From contig JAUIMM010000113.1 in the NCBI GenBank assembly GCA_031769625.1, forward strand, positions 9,606,501 to 9,670,500: DNA of 64,000 nt. The letters are read 5' to 3'. The first letter of the stretch is position 1. Each line of letters opens with the position of its first letter. This stretch comes from Taudactylus pleione. Its lineage: Eukaryota > Chordata > Amphibia > Anura > Myobatrachidae. The notes below the pieces were generated by a model. The model was given only the letters and a program-made list of their open reading frames with translations. It was not told the DNA's origin and ran no database searches. Both the position numbers and the translations under genes were made by a program. Shown piece after piece: positions 1 to 11,050 of this stretch.

Positions 1-770
1 GGGGTTACAGCACCCTTTAACGGTCCAGCCAGCCGGCCCTTTATTTATGACACAGGCGCACGCTTGGCACTACTTTGTTGATGCACGTGCGGCTACTGCG
101 CACACAATTCACAAACACAGAAAATAATTTTTTTTTTGGTTTGGACTGGAGTGTACTTTCGGGGGTTACAGCACCCTTAACGGTCAAGCCAGCCGGCCCT
201 TTACTTATGACACAGGTGCACGCTTGGCACTACTTTGTTGATGCACGTGCGGCTACTGCGCACACAATTCACAAACACAGAAAATAATTTTTTTTTTGGT
301 TTGGACTGGAGTGTACTTTCGGGGGTTACAGCACCCTTAACGGTCAAGCCAGCCGGCCCTTTACTTATGACACAGGCGCACGCTTGGCACTACTTTGTTG
401 ATGCACGTGCGGCTACTGCGCACACAATTCACAAACACAGAAAATAATTTTTTTTTTGGTTTGGACTGGAGTGTACTTTCGGGGGTTACAGCACCCTTAA
501 CAGTCAAGCCAGCCGGCCCTTTACTTATGACACAGGCGCACGCTTGGCACTACTTTGTTGATGCACGTGCGGCTACTGCGCACACAATTCACAAACACAG
601 AAAATAATTTTTTTTTGGTTTGGACTGGAGTGTACTTTCGGGGGTTACAGCACCCTTTAACGGTCAAGCCAGCCGGCCCTTTACTTATGACACAGGCGCA
701 CGCTTGGCACTACTTTGTTGATGCACGTGCGGCTACTGCGCACACAATTCACAAACACAGAAAATATATT
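1..770 (-). repeat. 160-bp subterminal tandem array of hAT copy A (about 5 units)
   Basis: Units of 160 bp (one of about 159) recur with the phrase CACAATTCACAAACACAG at about 103, 263, 423, 583 and 743. Neighbouring units differ by only a few bases. The four 70-aa frames and one 128-aa frame here are the repeat read through, not genes. It is the same unit, inverted, as the array at 20731-22010. Confidence 0.93.
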
Positions 771-1276
771 ATTTTTTTAGCACTTGGGGGGAGCACCCCT
801 GATGGACAGAGCACCCCCTGGACAACACTACAGCACTCCTTTAGGACTGGGACACTGCACAGGACTTTGGAGTGGACACAGCCCCTATGGAGAACTGACT
901 GCACAACACAGTCCAGCCAGCCCCTATGGACTTTGAAGTAGTGGACACAGCCCCTATTAACAACAGCAGCACAACACAGCCAGCCCCTATGGACTTTGAA
1001 GTAGTGGACAACAGCAGCACTACACTACACTACACTACACAGCCCTAACTCCCACCCTCCCTCTTCACTGTCCACAGCCGAGTGAGAAAATGGCGCAGAC
1101 GCGGGTACCTTATATAGGATCCAAAACCCGCGAGACTCGGAAGGCGGGATGATGACGTTTTGCCTCGATTTCAGATCCGAGTCAGGCGGGAAAAGTCGAG
1201 CCTGACTCGGATCGGACTCGGATCGGGGGGGCTCGGGGGGGTTCGGATTTCAGAAATCCGAACCCGCTCACCCCTA
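1..1276 (-). mobile_element. hAT transposon copy A, 5' terminal part (runs off the window)
   Basis: The sequence ends at 1269-1276 with CACCCCTA, the reverse complement of the TAGGGGTG terminus of the complete hAT element at 20208. It mirrors that element's first ~1.5 kb: terminal block, TATA-containing block (TTATATAGG near 1111), a CCCCTATGGA-rich stretch, then 160-bp tandem units. By eye it is nearly identical to copy C, so both copies moved recently. The transposase would lie left of position 1. The eight bases after the end (CTGTATAT, 1277-1284) should be one target duplication, but its partner is outside the window. Confidence 0.88.

Positions 1277-1279
<3 letters not shown>

Positions 1280-1317
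<38 letters not shown>
1280..1317. repeat. (TA)n microsatellite
   Basis: About 19 uninterrupted TA dinucleotides directly abut the hAT copy A terminus, possibly the AT-rich insertion target. Confidence 0.95.
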
Positions 1318-1322
<5 letters not shown>

Positions 1323-1995
1323 GAGAGGTTTTAGAACAAAAGGACTAACATATATCCCCTTTTTCTTTTGTCCACTAATTGGTTTTGCCTCAAATTATAC
1401 ATTTGGTCTCAGTCTACAGCAACCATTGGAATCTTTGCCATTTTCTAATAAAGAGACCACCTGCTTCAGTGGACTGTAATGGTGGTTGTACTCTCAATAG
1501 CACCTTGCACCTGCACATGTTTAATGAAAGCAGAGGTTCCATGCTATGTTATTGTCACCTTTGTCTAAAAGGAGTCCATTGTATAATAGACTGGGACATA
1601 TTAATCAGTCACCAAGGTCTAACTCTGTCTACCCTGGCCAAGCTCGGATTATCCATAAATTAGATAAATTCTTTTATGACTTCATCCTATAGGATATATC
1701 CCTTCTTTTTCGCTGGTGTTTCTTCCAGAAAAGTGGCCAGAATTAAGTTCAATGATAGCTCAAAGTCAGAATATACATTGAAAGGACTTAGACAAAGCTA
1801 TTAGAAAAATGAGAACCTTACACCTGAGGCTCTTCCATGTTCTCTTACACTGTAAACAATTACAAAACCTATTGAGATTTGCATTTCAAACGGTTGGGGA
1901 GCATTCACTCAGAACCAGGCAGTGAGAGGCAAATGGTACACAATGGAGCAGTCGGCTTATATCAATCTGCTAAAGTTAAGGCCAGCCATGTTAGT
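1318..1995. other. No gene seen; unique-looking AT-rich sequence
   Basis: I see no domain, splice-linked reading frame or repeat structure. The short open frame at 1379-1663 has no recognisable motif. Confidence 0.6.
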
Positions 1996-2003
1996 CCTTA
2001 GAG

Positions 2004-2160
2004 TAGGGGTCTTCAAACTTGGCCCTCCAGATGCTGTGGAACTACACATCCCAGCATGCACTGCACATAGTTTTAGCATGCTGTTATATCAAAAAGGTGG
2101 CAGTGCATGCTGGGATGTGTAGTTCCACAGCAGCTGGAGGGCCAAGTTTGAAGACCCCTG
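2004..2160. mobile_element. hAT-type palindromic MITE with 8-bp target duplication
   Basis: A 157-bp element has inverted ends: YAGGGGTCTTCAAACTTGG at the left, with its complement at the right. CCTTAGAG flanks it at 1996-2003 and 2161-2168, a perfect 8-bp duplication. Both arms carry a TGGAACTACACATCCCAGCATG-like block. The size, the terminus and the 8-bp duplication indicate a non-autonomous hAT. A related copy is at 4084-4218. Confidence 0.9.
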
Positions 2161-2168
2161 CCTTAGAG

Positions 2169-2589
2169 CTTTAAATCCCAATCGCCTGCGGGAATTTGCA
2201 GTTTAAAGTTGTCTGGATAACAACTGTGGTATCTTACCAGAACAGGATGGGACGCTCTTGTTCTCTGTCACAATAGCCATAGGGATTAGGAAATGGGCCA
2301 TTCAAAGGCTATTCACCTAACATATCTCATAATTGAAACTTACTGCTCCACTAAAAGGTGAAGCTTCAAGGTTATGTATCACTTGCCATTAACCCCTGCC
2401 ACCTCTAGTGCAGTAGCAAAACTTATGTTCCTACATTCCATAATGCATGCCACTCATTGATCCTTTTAGCATACATTTGCCAATGCAAATCAGTCCTTGC
2501 CCCAGAAGAATCCTCTACATTTGCCAAGCATTATTGGAGAGCAACTGATCTTCCAAGCAACCACCAGGTATGTGGTAGTCTGTCCACCA
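2169..2589. other. No gene seen
   Basis: Unique-looking sequence with no recognisable coding or repeat structure. Confidence 0.5.
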
Positions 2590-2697
2590 GCTGTTGCTAG
2601 GTGGCAATCCTCCCGATGAACAAACAGTAGTTTGCAGGAATCTATGACCTGCAAACTTTCTTTGTTCTAGGGAATAGGATTGCCACCTAGCAACAGC
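2590..2697. repeat. Foldback sequence with 22-bp perfect arms
   Basis: GCTGTTGCTAGGTGGCAATC(CT) at 2590-2611 is perfectly inverted at 2676-2697. The loop contains a second inverted pair (TTTGCAGG / CCTGCAAA) and reappears in reverse orientation at about 4419-4472. No target duplication is obvious, so the family is unclear. Confidence 0.8.
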
Positions 2698-3740
2698 ACC
2701 CACCCTATACCTTGCTAGGGCTGTTGCTTGCTCTGTCCAAAGTTGCTCCAGGAGATTGATACCATTATTATTTTCTCCTGAGTGGGCAGAGGATCATGAC
2801 AAGGCACAGGCATCAACTGCAAGAGATATCAAATAAATATCTCTGTCTTAGCTTTGGGTTATCCAAGTTATGTTCAAGTCAGCATCTGTTTTTCGCCTTC
2901 ATGCCATTTGGGCATACAGTTGTGCCTAACTAGTGGATGCTCTTCATGTTGCTATGGTTGTACTGTATAATTACTTCATTGCATTGATCAAAACTATGTT
3001 TTGTTATCAGAAAGAAAAAGAAGGGATGGAGGGCGCCAAAATGGTAGGTATCAAGATATTAAATAAATAAAAAATAGTAAATCATACATAAATCCTGCAG
3101 GACTGCTGATTCTAAAGAGGTGCTAAACCTCACATAGTGACCCTAGTGGAAGGAAAAAGCAAAAAGGAAGAAGCGCAATACTACTGACAGGAATAATAAA
3201 AACTATTTAATAATAATATTAAATAAATAATAAAACATAGGAGTCAAGTTCAGAAATAATACACAATAAATTCTTAAAGTAGCTACAAAACATGAATACG
3301 TGAGGTCAGAAATTGAGCCAGCGCCAAGCAGCCGCATATGCCAAAGATCAAATCCTTTAGACGGTATTAAAAAGTAGCAATATATAAAAAATGCAATCAC
3401 ATTATTGCCTTTGAGGAAACAGCGTACTGCTGAGAAACGCGTCAAGCGACACACACACACCCCCCCTGTGACATCAGCCTATTATTCACAAACGTGCAGC
3501 AGCATTGATCCACCTACCGCTTTGCACTGATATCGGACACCGCGTGTCCCACCTGGAGCAGACACGCCAACCCAGCGTCCGGCATAGGTCCGGCAGACAC
3601 TCAACTCACTCTGATCCACGTGCCTCAGACGCTCCCCACTTGTCAGCCGGAGTCACTCCAGAGGAGATAGCCTGTCAGGAATCTCTAACACGACCAGGTC
3701 CAGGTCATTTCCGGGTTTTAAAGTACCTTACCCAGACGAG
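2698..3740. other. No gene; old interspersed-repeat-like sequence
   Basis: Positions 3000-3490 are A-rich and include a GAGAAACGCGTC-type phrase near 3431 that I associate with dispersed repeats. I cannot assign a family. The minus frame at 3203-3460 and the plus frame at 3505-3744 have no recognisable domain. Confidence 0.4.
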
Positions 3741-3743
3741 TTA

Positions 3744-4237
3744 AGGTGCGTACACACTGGGCGATATTTTGGCCGATGAAACGATGTCGTTATCGTTAAG
3801 TCATCCAAAATATTGTTCAGTTTTTGCCCCAAAATGTTCAACGATAACGACCATACGCGTTCCCGCAGGTCGTTCGTCTTTATCGTTCATCTGGCAAACA
3901 TGCAGGCCAACCTGACGATATTGTCAGATTGCTGCATGTTGGGGAATGGGGGAGAGAGCCCGGCGCTGAACATTATCATTAATGATATCGTTCAGCGGGT
4001 GTGCTCAATGTCATGAACGACATTGAGCACACCCTGCCAGGGACACACTAGACGATATTGCTCAGGGAGCATATCATCTAGTGCAGTGGTGTCAAACTCA
4101 GGCCCTACAGTCGCTGTGGAACTACATATCCCAGCATGCCCTAATAGCAAAACTCTGGCAGTGCATGCTGGGATATGTAGTTCCACTGCAACTGAAGGGC
4201 CCGAGTTTGACACCACTGGTCTAGTGTGTACGCACCA
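3744..4237. mobile_element. MITE with AGGTGCGTACACACT ends, interrupted by another MITE
   Basis: The inverted ends read AGGTGCGTACACACT (from 3744) and AGTGTGTACGCACCA (to 4237). TTA precedes (3741-3743) and follows (4238-4240), fitting a 3-bp target duplication of the PIF/Harbinger type. The interior has several ATCGTT/AACGAT inverted runs. A diverged relative lies at 61771-62132. Confidence 0.75.
4084..4218. mobile_element. hAT-type MITE nested in the 3744-4237 MITE
   Basis: The inverted ends are CAGTGGTGTCAAACTC and its complement, with a near-perfect 8-bp duplication (ATCTAGTG at 4076-4083, GTCTAGTG at 4219-4226). Internal arms with the GGAACTACATATCCCAGCATG block relate it to the MITE at 2004. 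It inserted after its host element. Confidence 0.87.
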
Positions 4238-4418
4238 TTACACTACGGACGGACCAAGTGAGTTTTTAGCCCTCATTACAATTATCACTATGACTTTATT
4301 GAGAGGATTTCCGTCTGTCTATTAATGGTTTGGGAGCTTTTTGTGCCAGTGCAAAACGGATATAAATAATTTCATTTATTACATTCAGTGCCGTGGATCA
4401 TACCCGGGTACATATGTG

Positions 4419-4472
4419 CCCTAGAACAAAGAAAATTTGCAGGTCATAGATTCCTGCAAACTGCTGTTTCCT
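4419..4472 (-). repeat. Second copy of the 2619-2672 segment, reversed
   Basis: Read on the minus strand, this roughly 54-bp block matches the loop of the foldback at 2590-2697 with a few changes, for example GGTCATAGATTCCTGCAAAC. It shows the foldback loop is a dispersed sequence. Confidence 0.75.
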
Positions 4473-4731
4473 TACATATTACACAAGCTGTGAGCTGAAA
4501 AATCCTGTGTCATCGATGACTTTTCACTATGTTGTTTACTGAATAATGACATCTTATAAATACACAGCTTTACTTTCTGCAAAAAGTTAGACTATATATT
4601 GTTGGATTCTTTTGCTTGGTGTGTTTGAACAATTTAGACTTTATGGCAATAAAAAAACAGACTTATACTTGCTATGGTTTAGAATTATTTATACCCAAAA
4701 AGGGTATAGTCTGAGCCTCATTTGGATGTTA

Positions 4732-4925
4732 AGGCCCCCATACATCAGAGATTGATTGCAGCAATCGTGCAATTTGCCATCGATTGTGTTTAAAAATCTT
4801 TCCCTTTTTCAATTGATTGCAGATTGCAGAATTGCCACAATCGATTGAAAAAGGGAAAGATTTTTATACACAATCGATTGCAAATTGCACGATTGCTGCA
4901 ATCAATCTCTGATGTATGGGGGCTT
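4732..4925. mobile_element. 194-bp near-perfect hairpin MITE, TTA target duplication
   Basis: Long arms starting AGGCCCCCATACATCAGAGA run inward on both sides. They pair almost completely around a short centre near 4826. TTA is duplicated at 4729-4731 and 4926-4928. The 3-bp duplication suggests a PIF/Harbinger-type element. Confidence 0.88.
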
Positions 4926-5022
4926 TTAGTCCATTTGTGGACTGCAAACATACACACTTTTGGATTGTGCATTCATCTAAAATGTGTCTTTTTACATTTT
5001 AGTGTATGGTCCAGGTTCAGAT

Positions 5023-5300
5023 TAAAGGCCCCCACACACAGAGCGATATAGTGGCTGATCCAATGGATTGCAGCGATATCGCAGCTATATCATTCCGTGT
5101 GAGGGCATGATATCGTCTGCTGCGCGCTCCCGTGGGGTCGTCTGTCGCTCCTCCAGATCTTTCTGCATGCACAAGAGATCTGGGGAAATGGCGAACAATC
5201 CCATGCTGGTCTATGCGAGGAAGGGGGAGTGGTGGGATATCATGAAAAAGCATTTCAGGGAGATTGTACTGCTATATCTGAGAGGCGTGCCATAAAATTG
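5023..5300. mobile_element. One-ended relic of a similar MITE
   Basis: The stretch begins with TTAAAGGCCCCCACACACAG, resembling the terminus at 4732, then GCGATATAG-type repeats. I found no matching right end, so it is probably truncated. Confidence 0.45.
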
Positions 5301-5843
5301 ACTTACAGCCAAATGTAATCAATCCCCAAAGCAGTTAGTAAGATCGATTTGTTAATAAAAACAAAACACTGATACTTTTCTGGGCTTGTTCATGTATTGT
5401 GTTTTACAAGGGGTTCCATTGAAATTAATGAAAGTGCATGTAGCCATAGGGATCATTGTGCCTTATAACTTATGCAGGGAGATGGCACTGATTATACCAT
5501 TTGAATGTGATTCCTTTTTTTATCCAGGTATAGAGCTACATTTTGGGGGAAAGGTGCAAATAGGAAGATTGCTAGGTTCTTCAGGGAGTCAGGGAGATTG
5601 CTACTATTTTAGAGAGTCTCCCTGACAATCAGGGAGAGTTGTCAAGTATGATTCAGCCTCCACGCAGCTGCCATCCCTCGCTCCTCAGTGCTTGTTGATG
5701 GTAGTCTGTGCCAGTATCTAGAGCGTATGCATGGATTTTCTGGAACATGGTACCGATGCCATTTTTCCAGTGATTTTTCTGCTGCTCATCTGCAGATCTC
5801 AAGGAAAAGGGTATCTTCTCCATTTTATTTATGCTTTATTTAC
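5301..5843. other. No gene seen
   Basis: Mostly unique-looking. A short region near 5573-5650 repeats CAGGGAG/CTCCCTG in both orientations and may be a repeat relic. Confidence 0.4.
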
Positions 5844-6279
5844 ATGGGGATGTGCGCCGACCCCCGTGTTTTGGTTTTGGTTTTGGATCTGTATCTCCTT
5901 CAAGGTTTCGAATCTGGATTTGGTTTTACAAAACCATCCTTGCGTGTTTTGGTTTTGGTTTTGGATCTGTATTTTTTTTTCCAAAAAATTATATAAACAG
6001 CTAAAACCACATAATTTGGGCCTGTTTTTGTCCCTACATTATTATTAACCTTAATAACAATAATTTTCAGGCATTTCCAGGCATTTTTAACCACCTCACG
6101 ATATTGATTTCAATACTTTTCACCAATATAGGCCAAAGGCTGCAGCGAGCTGGCTGGCTAAAGTAAGCCACAGAAAAAAGAAGATTCCCTCCAGCACACT
6201 GCAGCAATATTAGCAAAAATACTTGAATCCTACATGATAATAGAAATTCAGAGGTATTGGTTGCATACATTTGCAAATA

Positions 6280-6768
6280 TATGATTAAGCGCCGGGCCAG
6301 CGTCAGGGCTCCTCTATACCGGCGTCCCTAACATTAAGGGGTTCACGTCGAAGGCGCAGAGCAGCCCAAAAGAACCCAGCCAAGGACCACTCCCAGGGCA
6401 TCACACGATAAATGGAAGAAAGGAGATAGTGAAGTGTAAAGTATGGGTGTGTCAAGATAATCAATAAGTGTTAATATAATAAGAAAGAATTAAAATGACA
6501 TAAATAATACACAAACAAATGGAAAGGTGATGAAAAAATATCTATGTGAATTAAGTGGTGATGCCCTGAAAAAGGCCCAGCCAGAGCCACTCCGGGGGCC
6601 CCACGCCCAAACGCTCACCCCAAAATAATTATTGCTACAAAATAATAGCATCCACTCTGGGTCATATAATTACAATTAATGTACTGCATGATAACAGCAC
6701 ATGTATAAGCTGAGAGCTAACTCACCTAGGAGGTACCCCAAAAACCTCCAAATGGCACTATAAGGATC
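6280..6768. mobile_element. Unclassified insertion inside hAT copy B
   Basis: This block has no counterpart in the complete hAT. It carries a GC-rich left part (CGCCGGGCCAGCGTC near 6290) and an A-rich middle. The boundaries are approximate and I cannot name the family. Confidence 0.4.
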
Positions 6769-7444
6769 AGCTCATCTTCCTAATGCTGGCTCCTTTCATG
6801 TTTCTCAGAACTGCAAATAGAAAGTATGGTGGTTGCTCTTTTTTCTGTGGTTCAGTATAAACCCTGCCCTTTACAAGCACCTGAGCAATATCATTAAGCT
6901 GATGTGAGCGACCACCATACTTTCTATTGGCTAAAGTAAGCAACAGAGCAGCGGCACAAACGCACGGCAGTTTAAAAAAATATAGGACATCTATGAAACA
7001 TTGCCACACAGCAGTGGCAGATAGGATGGCAGTTTAATAAACTATAATATTGTCAGTCGGCAATGCTCCAAATTGTGCCAAATGTAAAGGAAAGAGGTGC
7101 AAGATGGAATTGTCCCTCCCACCCACTCTTATGTGGGATATTAAAAAGGACATGCACAGTTTAACAAACCAAGCACTTTAGCGACTAGGACTGACACTTT
7201 CGTGGCTGAACTTCTTGGTTTGTTTGGGCCCCACAAAACATTTTTTGGAAGGACTACCTTCAATTATTAAGGAGGAGATTGATGATGAGGGTGTTGGTGG
7301 TGGAGATTGCATGTTATGGTTCAAACTGCTGGTAGCTGATACTGGACTGCTTGTTATTAATTTACAAATTATAATTTTGTTAAACAAATTGCATGAACTT
7401 GCTGCAAATGATGTAACAGGGAGGAGGTGCCTAGATGGTTAACG

Positions 7445-7990
7445 TCCCTTCCTCTGCTAACTTTGCCTTTACAAGTGGAACAGATGCCTTCACAACCATT
7501 GTCAGAATTTAGATTAAAATAATTCCACACCCAAAACGTTGCTTTTCTGGCTTTCTTTTATCATGAGCAAGAACTGCTGCCACTTGTGGCTGATTTACGC
7601 AAACAACAGCCTCATCATCAACATTCTCATTAGTGTCATATAGGACACAAATTTCCCCCTCATCCTCATTTTGCACTTCCTCCACACTATCATCCTGATT
7701 TTCTATTATTTCACCATCTAATACTAGCACAGCCATCATGGCGTCAGTGATCCGCTGTGCAACTGGGTGACAGCTGTTATACTTACTTCCTCTATCAAGG
7801 ACTGTTTAAAAGTCAAATGTGTTTGTAAATTATTACTAGTAGTAGTCTTCATGGTCCCTTTCTGGGATGAAGATCCAACCCCCACTGCTGACACCGCCGG
7901 CAGCCCCGCTGCTGACACCACTGGCTCCCCCATGCTGCCTACACCGCTGCACTGCCAACACAGCCAGCAAACCTGCACTAAAGACACCGC
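7445..7990 (-). pseudogene. hAT transposase remnants in copy B
   Basis: The minus frame ending near 7736 contains SSSQKGT, TTTS and LTFKQSL. It lines up with SSSQRGS, TTTF and LTLQQSL of the complete transposase at 22059. The next minus frame starts with MLVLD-like MAVLVLD and then an acidic stretch ending VVCVNQ, which recalls an acidic segment further upstream in the intact protein. The order is scrambled by deletion, no BED finger or C-terminal dimerisation block remains, and the frames shift. It cannot make a working transposase. Confidence 0.65.
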
Positions 7991-8430
7991 TGGCACCCCT
8001 ACCGGTACCCTTTACTGAGGACAACGCCAGCACCACAGCACTGCCATTCCATGTACTGAGGACACCGTCAGCAACCCCTGCACTGCCGAGACAGCCATCA
8101 AACCTGCACTAAACACACCACTGGCACCCCCGCACTGCCAACACTGCTGGTACCCTTCACTGAGGTCACTGCCAGCACCGCAGCACTATAATTCCATGTA
8201 CTGAGGACACCGTCAGCAACCCCTGCACTGCCGAGACAGCCATCAAACCTGCACTAAACACACCACTGGCACCCCCGCACTGCCGACACTCCTGGTACCC
8301 TTCACTGAGGTCACTGCCAGCACCGCAGCACTGTCATTCCATGTACTGAGGACACCATCAGCGACCCCACACTGATGACACTGCCAGCACTCCCACACTG
8401 AGGTCACCACCGGCACCCCTGCACTGCTGA
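7880..8430. repeat. Minisatellite, about 147-bp period
   Basis: TTCCATGTACTGAGGACACC recurs near 8046, 8192 and 8337. Around it are runs of CACTGC, CTGACACC and GGCACCCC. Roughly 2.5 long units follow a shorter CTGACACC-type array. It lies inside hAT copy B. Confidence 0.75.
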
Positions 8431-8434
8431 CACT

Positions 8435-8612
8435 AGGCCTGATTCAGAGGCGCTCGCTATTTGCTATCTGAATCAGGGCGGGGAGAATTTTTTTTTTTCC
8501 TGTCCGTTCGCAAAGCTGTGGGTGCCCACCCACAGCTAGTGCGAGTGGGCAGGAGATGGTCACAATTATCGTGACCATCGGGCTTGCGAGGAGACCCTGT
8601 GGTAGGGTCTCA
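8435..8612. mobile_element. Truncated Harbinger-type MITE (left end only)
   Basis: It starts AGGCCTGATTCAGAGG. After about 35 bp the end sequence repeats inverted (CTGAATCAGGGCG to 8479), then a TAGCTGTGGGTG-like hairpin and a GACCATCGGGCTTGCGA block follow as in the MITEs at 13261 and 62298. The right end is missing and a tandem array begins where it stops. Confidence 0.75.
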
Positions 8613-8865
8613 CAAACACACAAAAAATTGTTTTTATTTTCACACTGGTGGTGTGGCTAATACGCACACACAAAAGTTTTGTTTTATTTTTACACTGGTG
8701 GCGTGGGCGGCTTACACGCACACACAAAAAAATTGTTTTTATTTTCACACTGGTGGTGTGGCAGGCTCACACGCACACACACAAAAAATATTTATATTTT
8801 CACACTGGTGGTGTGGCTAACACGCACACACAAAAATTTGTTTTTATTTTTTTTAAACTGGGGGT
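8613..8865. repeat. Subterminal array of hAT copy B, about 50-55-bp units
   Basis: TTTTATTTTCACACTGGTGG-like phrases recur near 8633, 8683, 8736, 8789 and 8840, separated by ACGCACACAC. It holds the position of the 160-bp array in copies A and C but has a different unit. The apparent proteins here (for example 8648-9259) are read-throughs of the repeat. Confidence 0.83.
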
Positions 8866-9222
8866 GAATAACAGCACCCCTGATGGACAGAGCAGCCCCT
8901 GGACAACACAGCAGAGCAGCCAGCCAGTCCCTATGGACAACAGCCAGCCCCTATGGACTATAGCCAGCCCCTATGGACAGAACAACAGCCAGCAAGCCCC
9001 TATATGGATTAATATGGACAACAGCCAGCAAGCCCCTATATGGATTAATATGGACAACAGCCAGCCAGCCCCTATGGACAACAGCCAGCCAACCCCTATG
9101 GATAGGACAACAGCCATCCCCTATATGGTATGGATTATAGACAACAGCCAGTCAGCCCCTATGGACAGGACAACCTCACAAGTCACAACAATTATGCACA
9201 ACAGCAGCGCAGCACAGCTCCC

Positions 9223-9794
9223 CAGGGCTGCCATCAGAAATTTAGGGGCCTGGGACTGACAAAATAGGCATTTTTTTCCCCTCTCCCCTCCCCCCCTGTT
9301 ATTAGATCCAGTCTCTGGCCAGCATTTTTTTCCTCATTCCCTCCCCTCACCGTTTATTAGATCCAGTCTCTGCCCGCTGTGCACACCTTTTTTGTCACTT
9401 ACCGTATTTCCTTGAAGTCTTCGACTTCCTCTCTGCCTCTTCCCCAGCACTGCAGATGCTGGTCCAGCTCTTCTCGATCCGCGGCTCCTCAGACTCTCTC
9501 TCCAGCGGCGCGGCGCGATGTAATGACGTCACGTGTGCCGACTTCAATATAGAGCAAACTTTATTGACATAAGGAGCAGGCGAGTGTTGGTTGGTGGAGG
9601 AGCGGCCCGAGCGGCCCCGCTGCCTCTTCCATTAATGGGGCCCGGGGTGGCGGCCAGGCCCCTTTTCTTCTGATCACGGGGTTAGTTTGGGCTGCAGGCT
9701 GTGCAGTGGCGAAAGCGGCCGGGCCCCCCCTCCTTCAGCCAAGGACTGGGCCCGGGACTCCAGTCCAAGCAGTCCCCCCCTGATGGCGGCCCTA
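9223..9794. mobile_element. 572-bp non-autonomous hAT inserted in copy B
   Basis: The inverted ends are CAGGGCTGCCATCAG (9223) and CTGATGGCGGCCCTA (9794). They are flanked by a perfect 8-bp duplication, CAGCTCCC at 9215-9222 and 9795-9802. There are no coding remnants. The interior has two ATTAGATCCAGTCTCTG repeats (about 9302 and 9356). The clean duplication shows it arrived after copy B. Confidence 0.9.
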
Positions 9795-9966
9795 CAGCTC
9801 CCAGCTCCCTCCCTCTTCATTCTCCACAGCCGGAATGAGAAATGGGATGATGACATTTTGCCTCGTTTTGAGATCCAAGTCAGGTGGGAAAACCCAAGCC
9901 AGCTCGTATCTGCTAAGTTCGGGTGGGTTCGGTCTCAGAGAACCAAAGCCGCTCATCTCTAACAGA

Positions 9967-9989
9967 TATGAGACAGATAGATAGATAGT

Positions 9990-10031
<42 letters not shown>

Positions 10032-10063
10032 TGAGATAGATAGATAGATATGAGATAGATAGA
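9967..10063. repeat. (TAGA)n microsatellite
   Basis: GATAGATA repeats, with ATGAGATAGA interruptions, directly abut the right end of hAT copy B. Minus frames rich in IYLS are read-throughs. Confidence 0.95.
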
Positions 10064-11047
10064 TGCTGTGCCCGCTGCATGTACGCCTCCTCCCCCCAGC
10101 CCAAGCCCCAACTGGACACACACACTGAGTGACTGACTACACGTCTGCGTTACCCGCCAGGATGAAGCACAAGAATGCATTGCATTCCTATGCTTTGTAC
10201 ATATGGGGTATGCAGTAAAAAAAAACAAAATTGCATTTTACTGCACTTTCCCCTTTAGTACATCCTGCCCAATGTGAGAGGTGGACATACAGTATTTAGC
10301 TAAGAATAAACTCTTAAGCATGCTCAATTCATTCTGGGGCATCAGGATTGTGTTATGCTGTGTTATGAAGAAACTCCAGTACAAGGAGTTAGGGTTGGTA
10401 GAGTTGCATTTTTTAGGTGCGCATTATGTAGCTTTGCCTAAGGGAACTAGGAACCTTGCACTGGCCCTGGAAAGATGATATAGTCATTATATAAATATTG
10501 AGACAGCCAGCTGCACATGTCTGTCCTGCACTATTTATCATAACCGAATCTATTTCCCGTTCGGCTTCTAGAGCTTTGCTATCATATTGCATAATCACCA
10601 GATTTAGGTGCATCAGTGCCAGTCAGATGTACCCTGGTCCCTCTGTTATTTGGTGTCAAATGGTAAGTGAAGTGCTGTATGGTCATCAGTGTGTCCCAGA
10701 TCTAGATATACCTCTCATATGTCCCAATTTTGGAGGATCAAATCCAACAAATGGATCTCGAAAGGGGCAGAGAGTCAACCAAAAGTGGCTGCTTTTGGGC
10801 AAATTGGGGCATGGTTGGTGCGGAACAGGGTGGAGCTTTGGTGCACATGGGTCAGGGCTTATTATGTCTCACTGACTAAATGTTGGGAGATATGAAACCA
10901 TATTGCACTTGTTGACAGTTTATCCACAATCTAACATAATAAAATATCTGCCACAAGACAGCATTGATATCACTTAATCCTTGCCCATAATGACTTCTAC
11001 CTGCATATGATGTGCAAATTCGAACAGAGACAAAGGAGCTATAGAAC
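10064..11047. other. No gene; possible dispersed repeat at 10640-10895
   Basis: 10640-10895 (CATATGTCCCAATTTTGGAG and the following GGGGCAGAGAG phrase) resembles repeat-derived sequence. I cannot assign it. Nothing else is recognised. Confidence 0.4.
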
Positions 11048-11050
11048 TTA

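Larger units (their letters stand above)
5844..9961 (-). mobile_element. Old hAT transposon copy B, internally deleted and re-invaded
   Basis: The left end (GGGGATGTGCGCCGACC, then runs of GTTTTGGTTTTGGATCTG) is the diverged complement of the 3' end of the complete hAT at 25803. The right end (GGTTCGG...GCTCATCTCTA near 9961) is the diverged 5' end. In between are matches to the 3' noncoding hairpin block (about 7155-7240), transposase fragments (7445-7990), a subterminal tandem array (8613-8865) and the CCCCTATGGA-rich block (8880-9180), all in the order expected for a minus-strand copy. Most of the transposase is missing. No target duplication is visible, so it is much older than copies A and C. 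Later insertions include 8435-8612 and 9223-9794. Confidence 0.83.

Noticed and set aside
8584..9259. 78- and 203-codon frames near the CCCCTATGGA block
   Set aside because: They run through the subterminal tandem array and low-complexity block of an old hAT copy. Equivalent blocks in copies A and C are noncoding.
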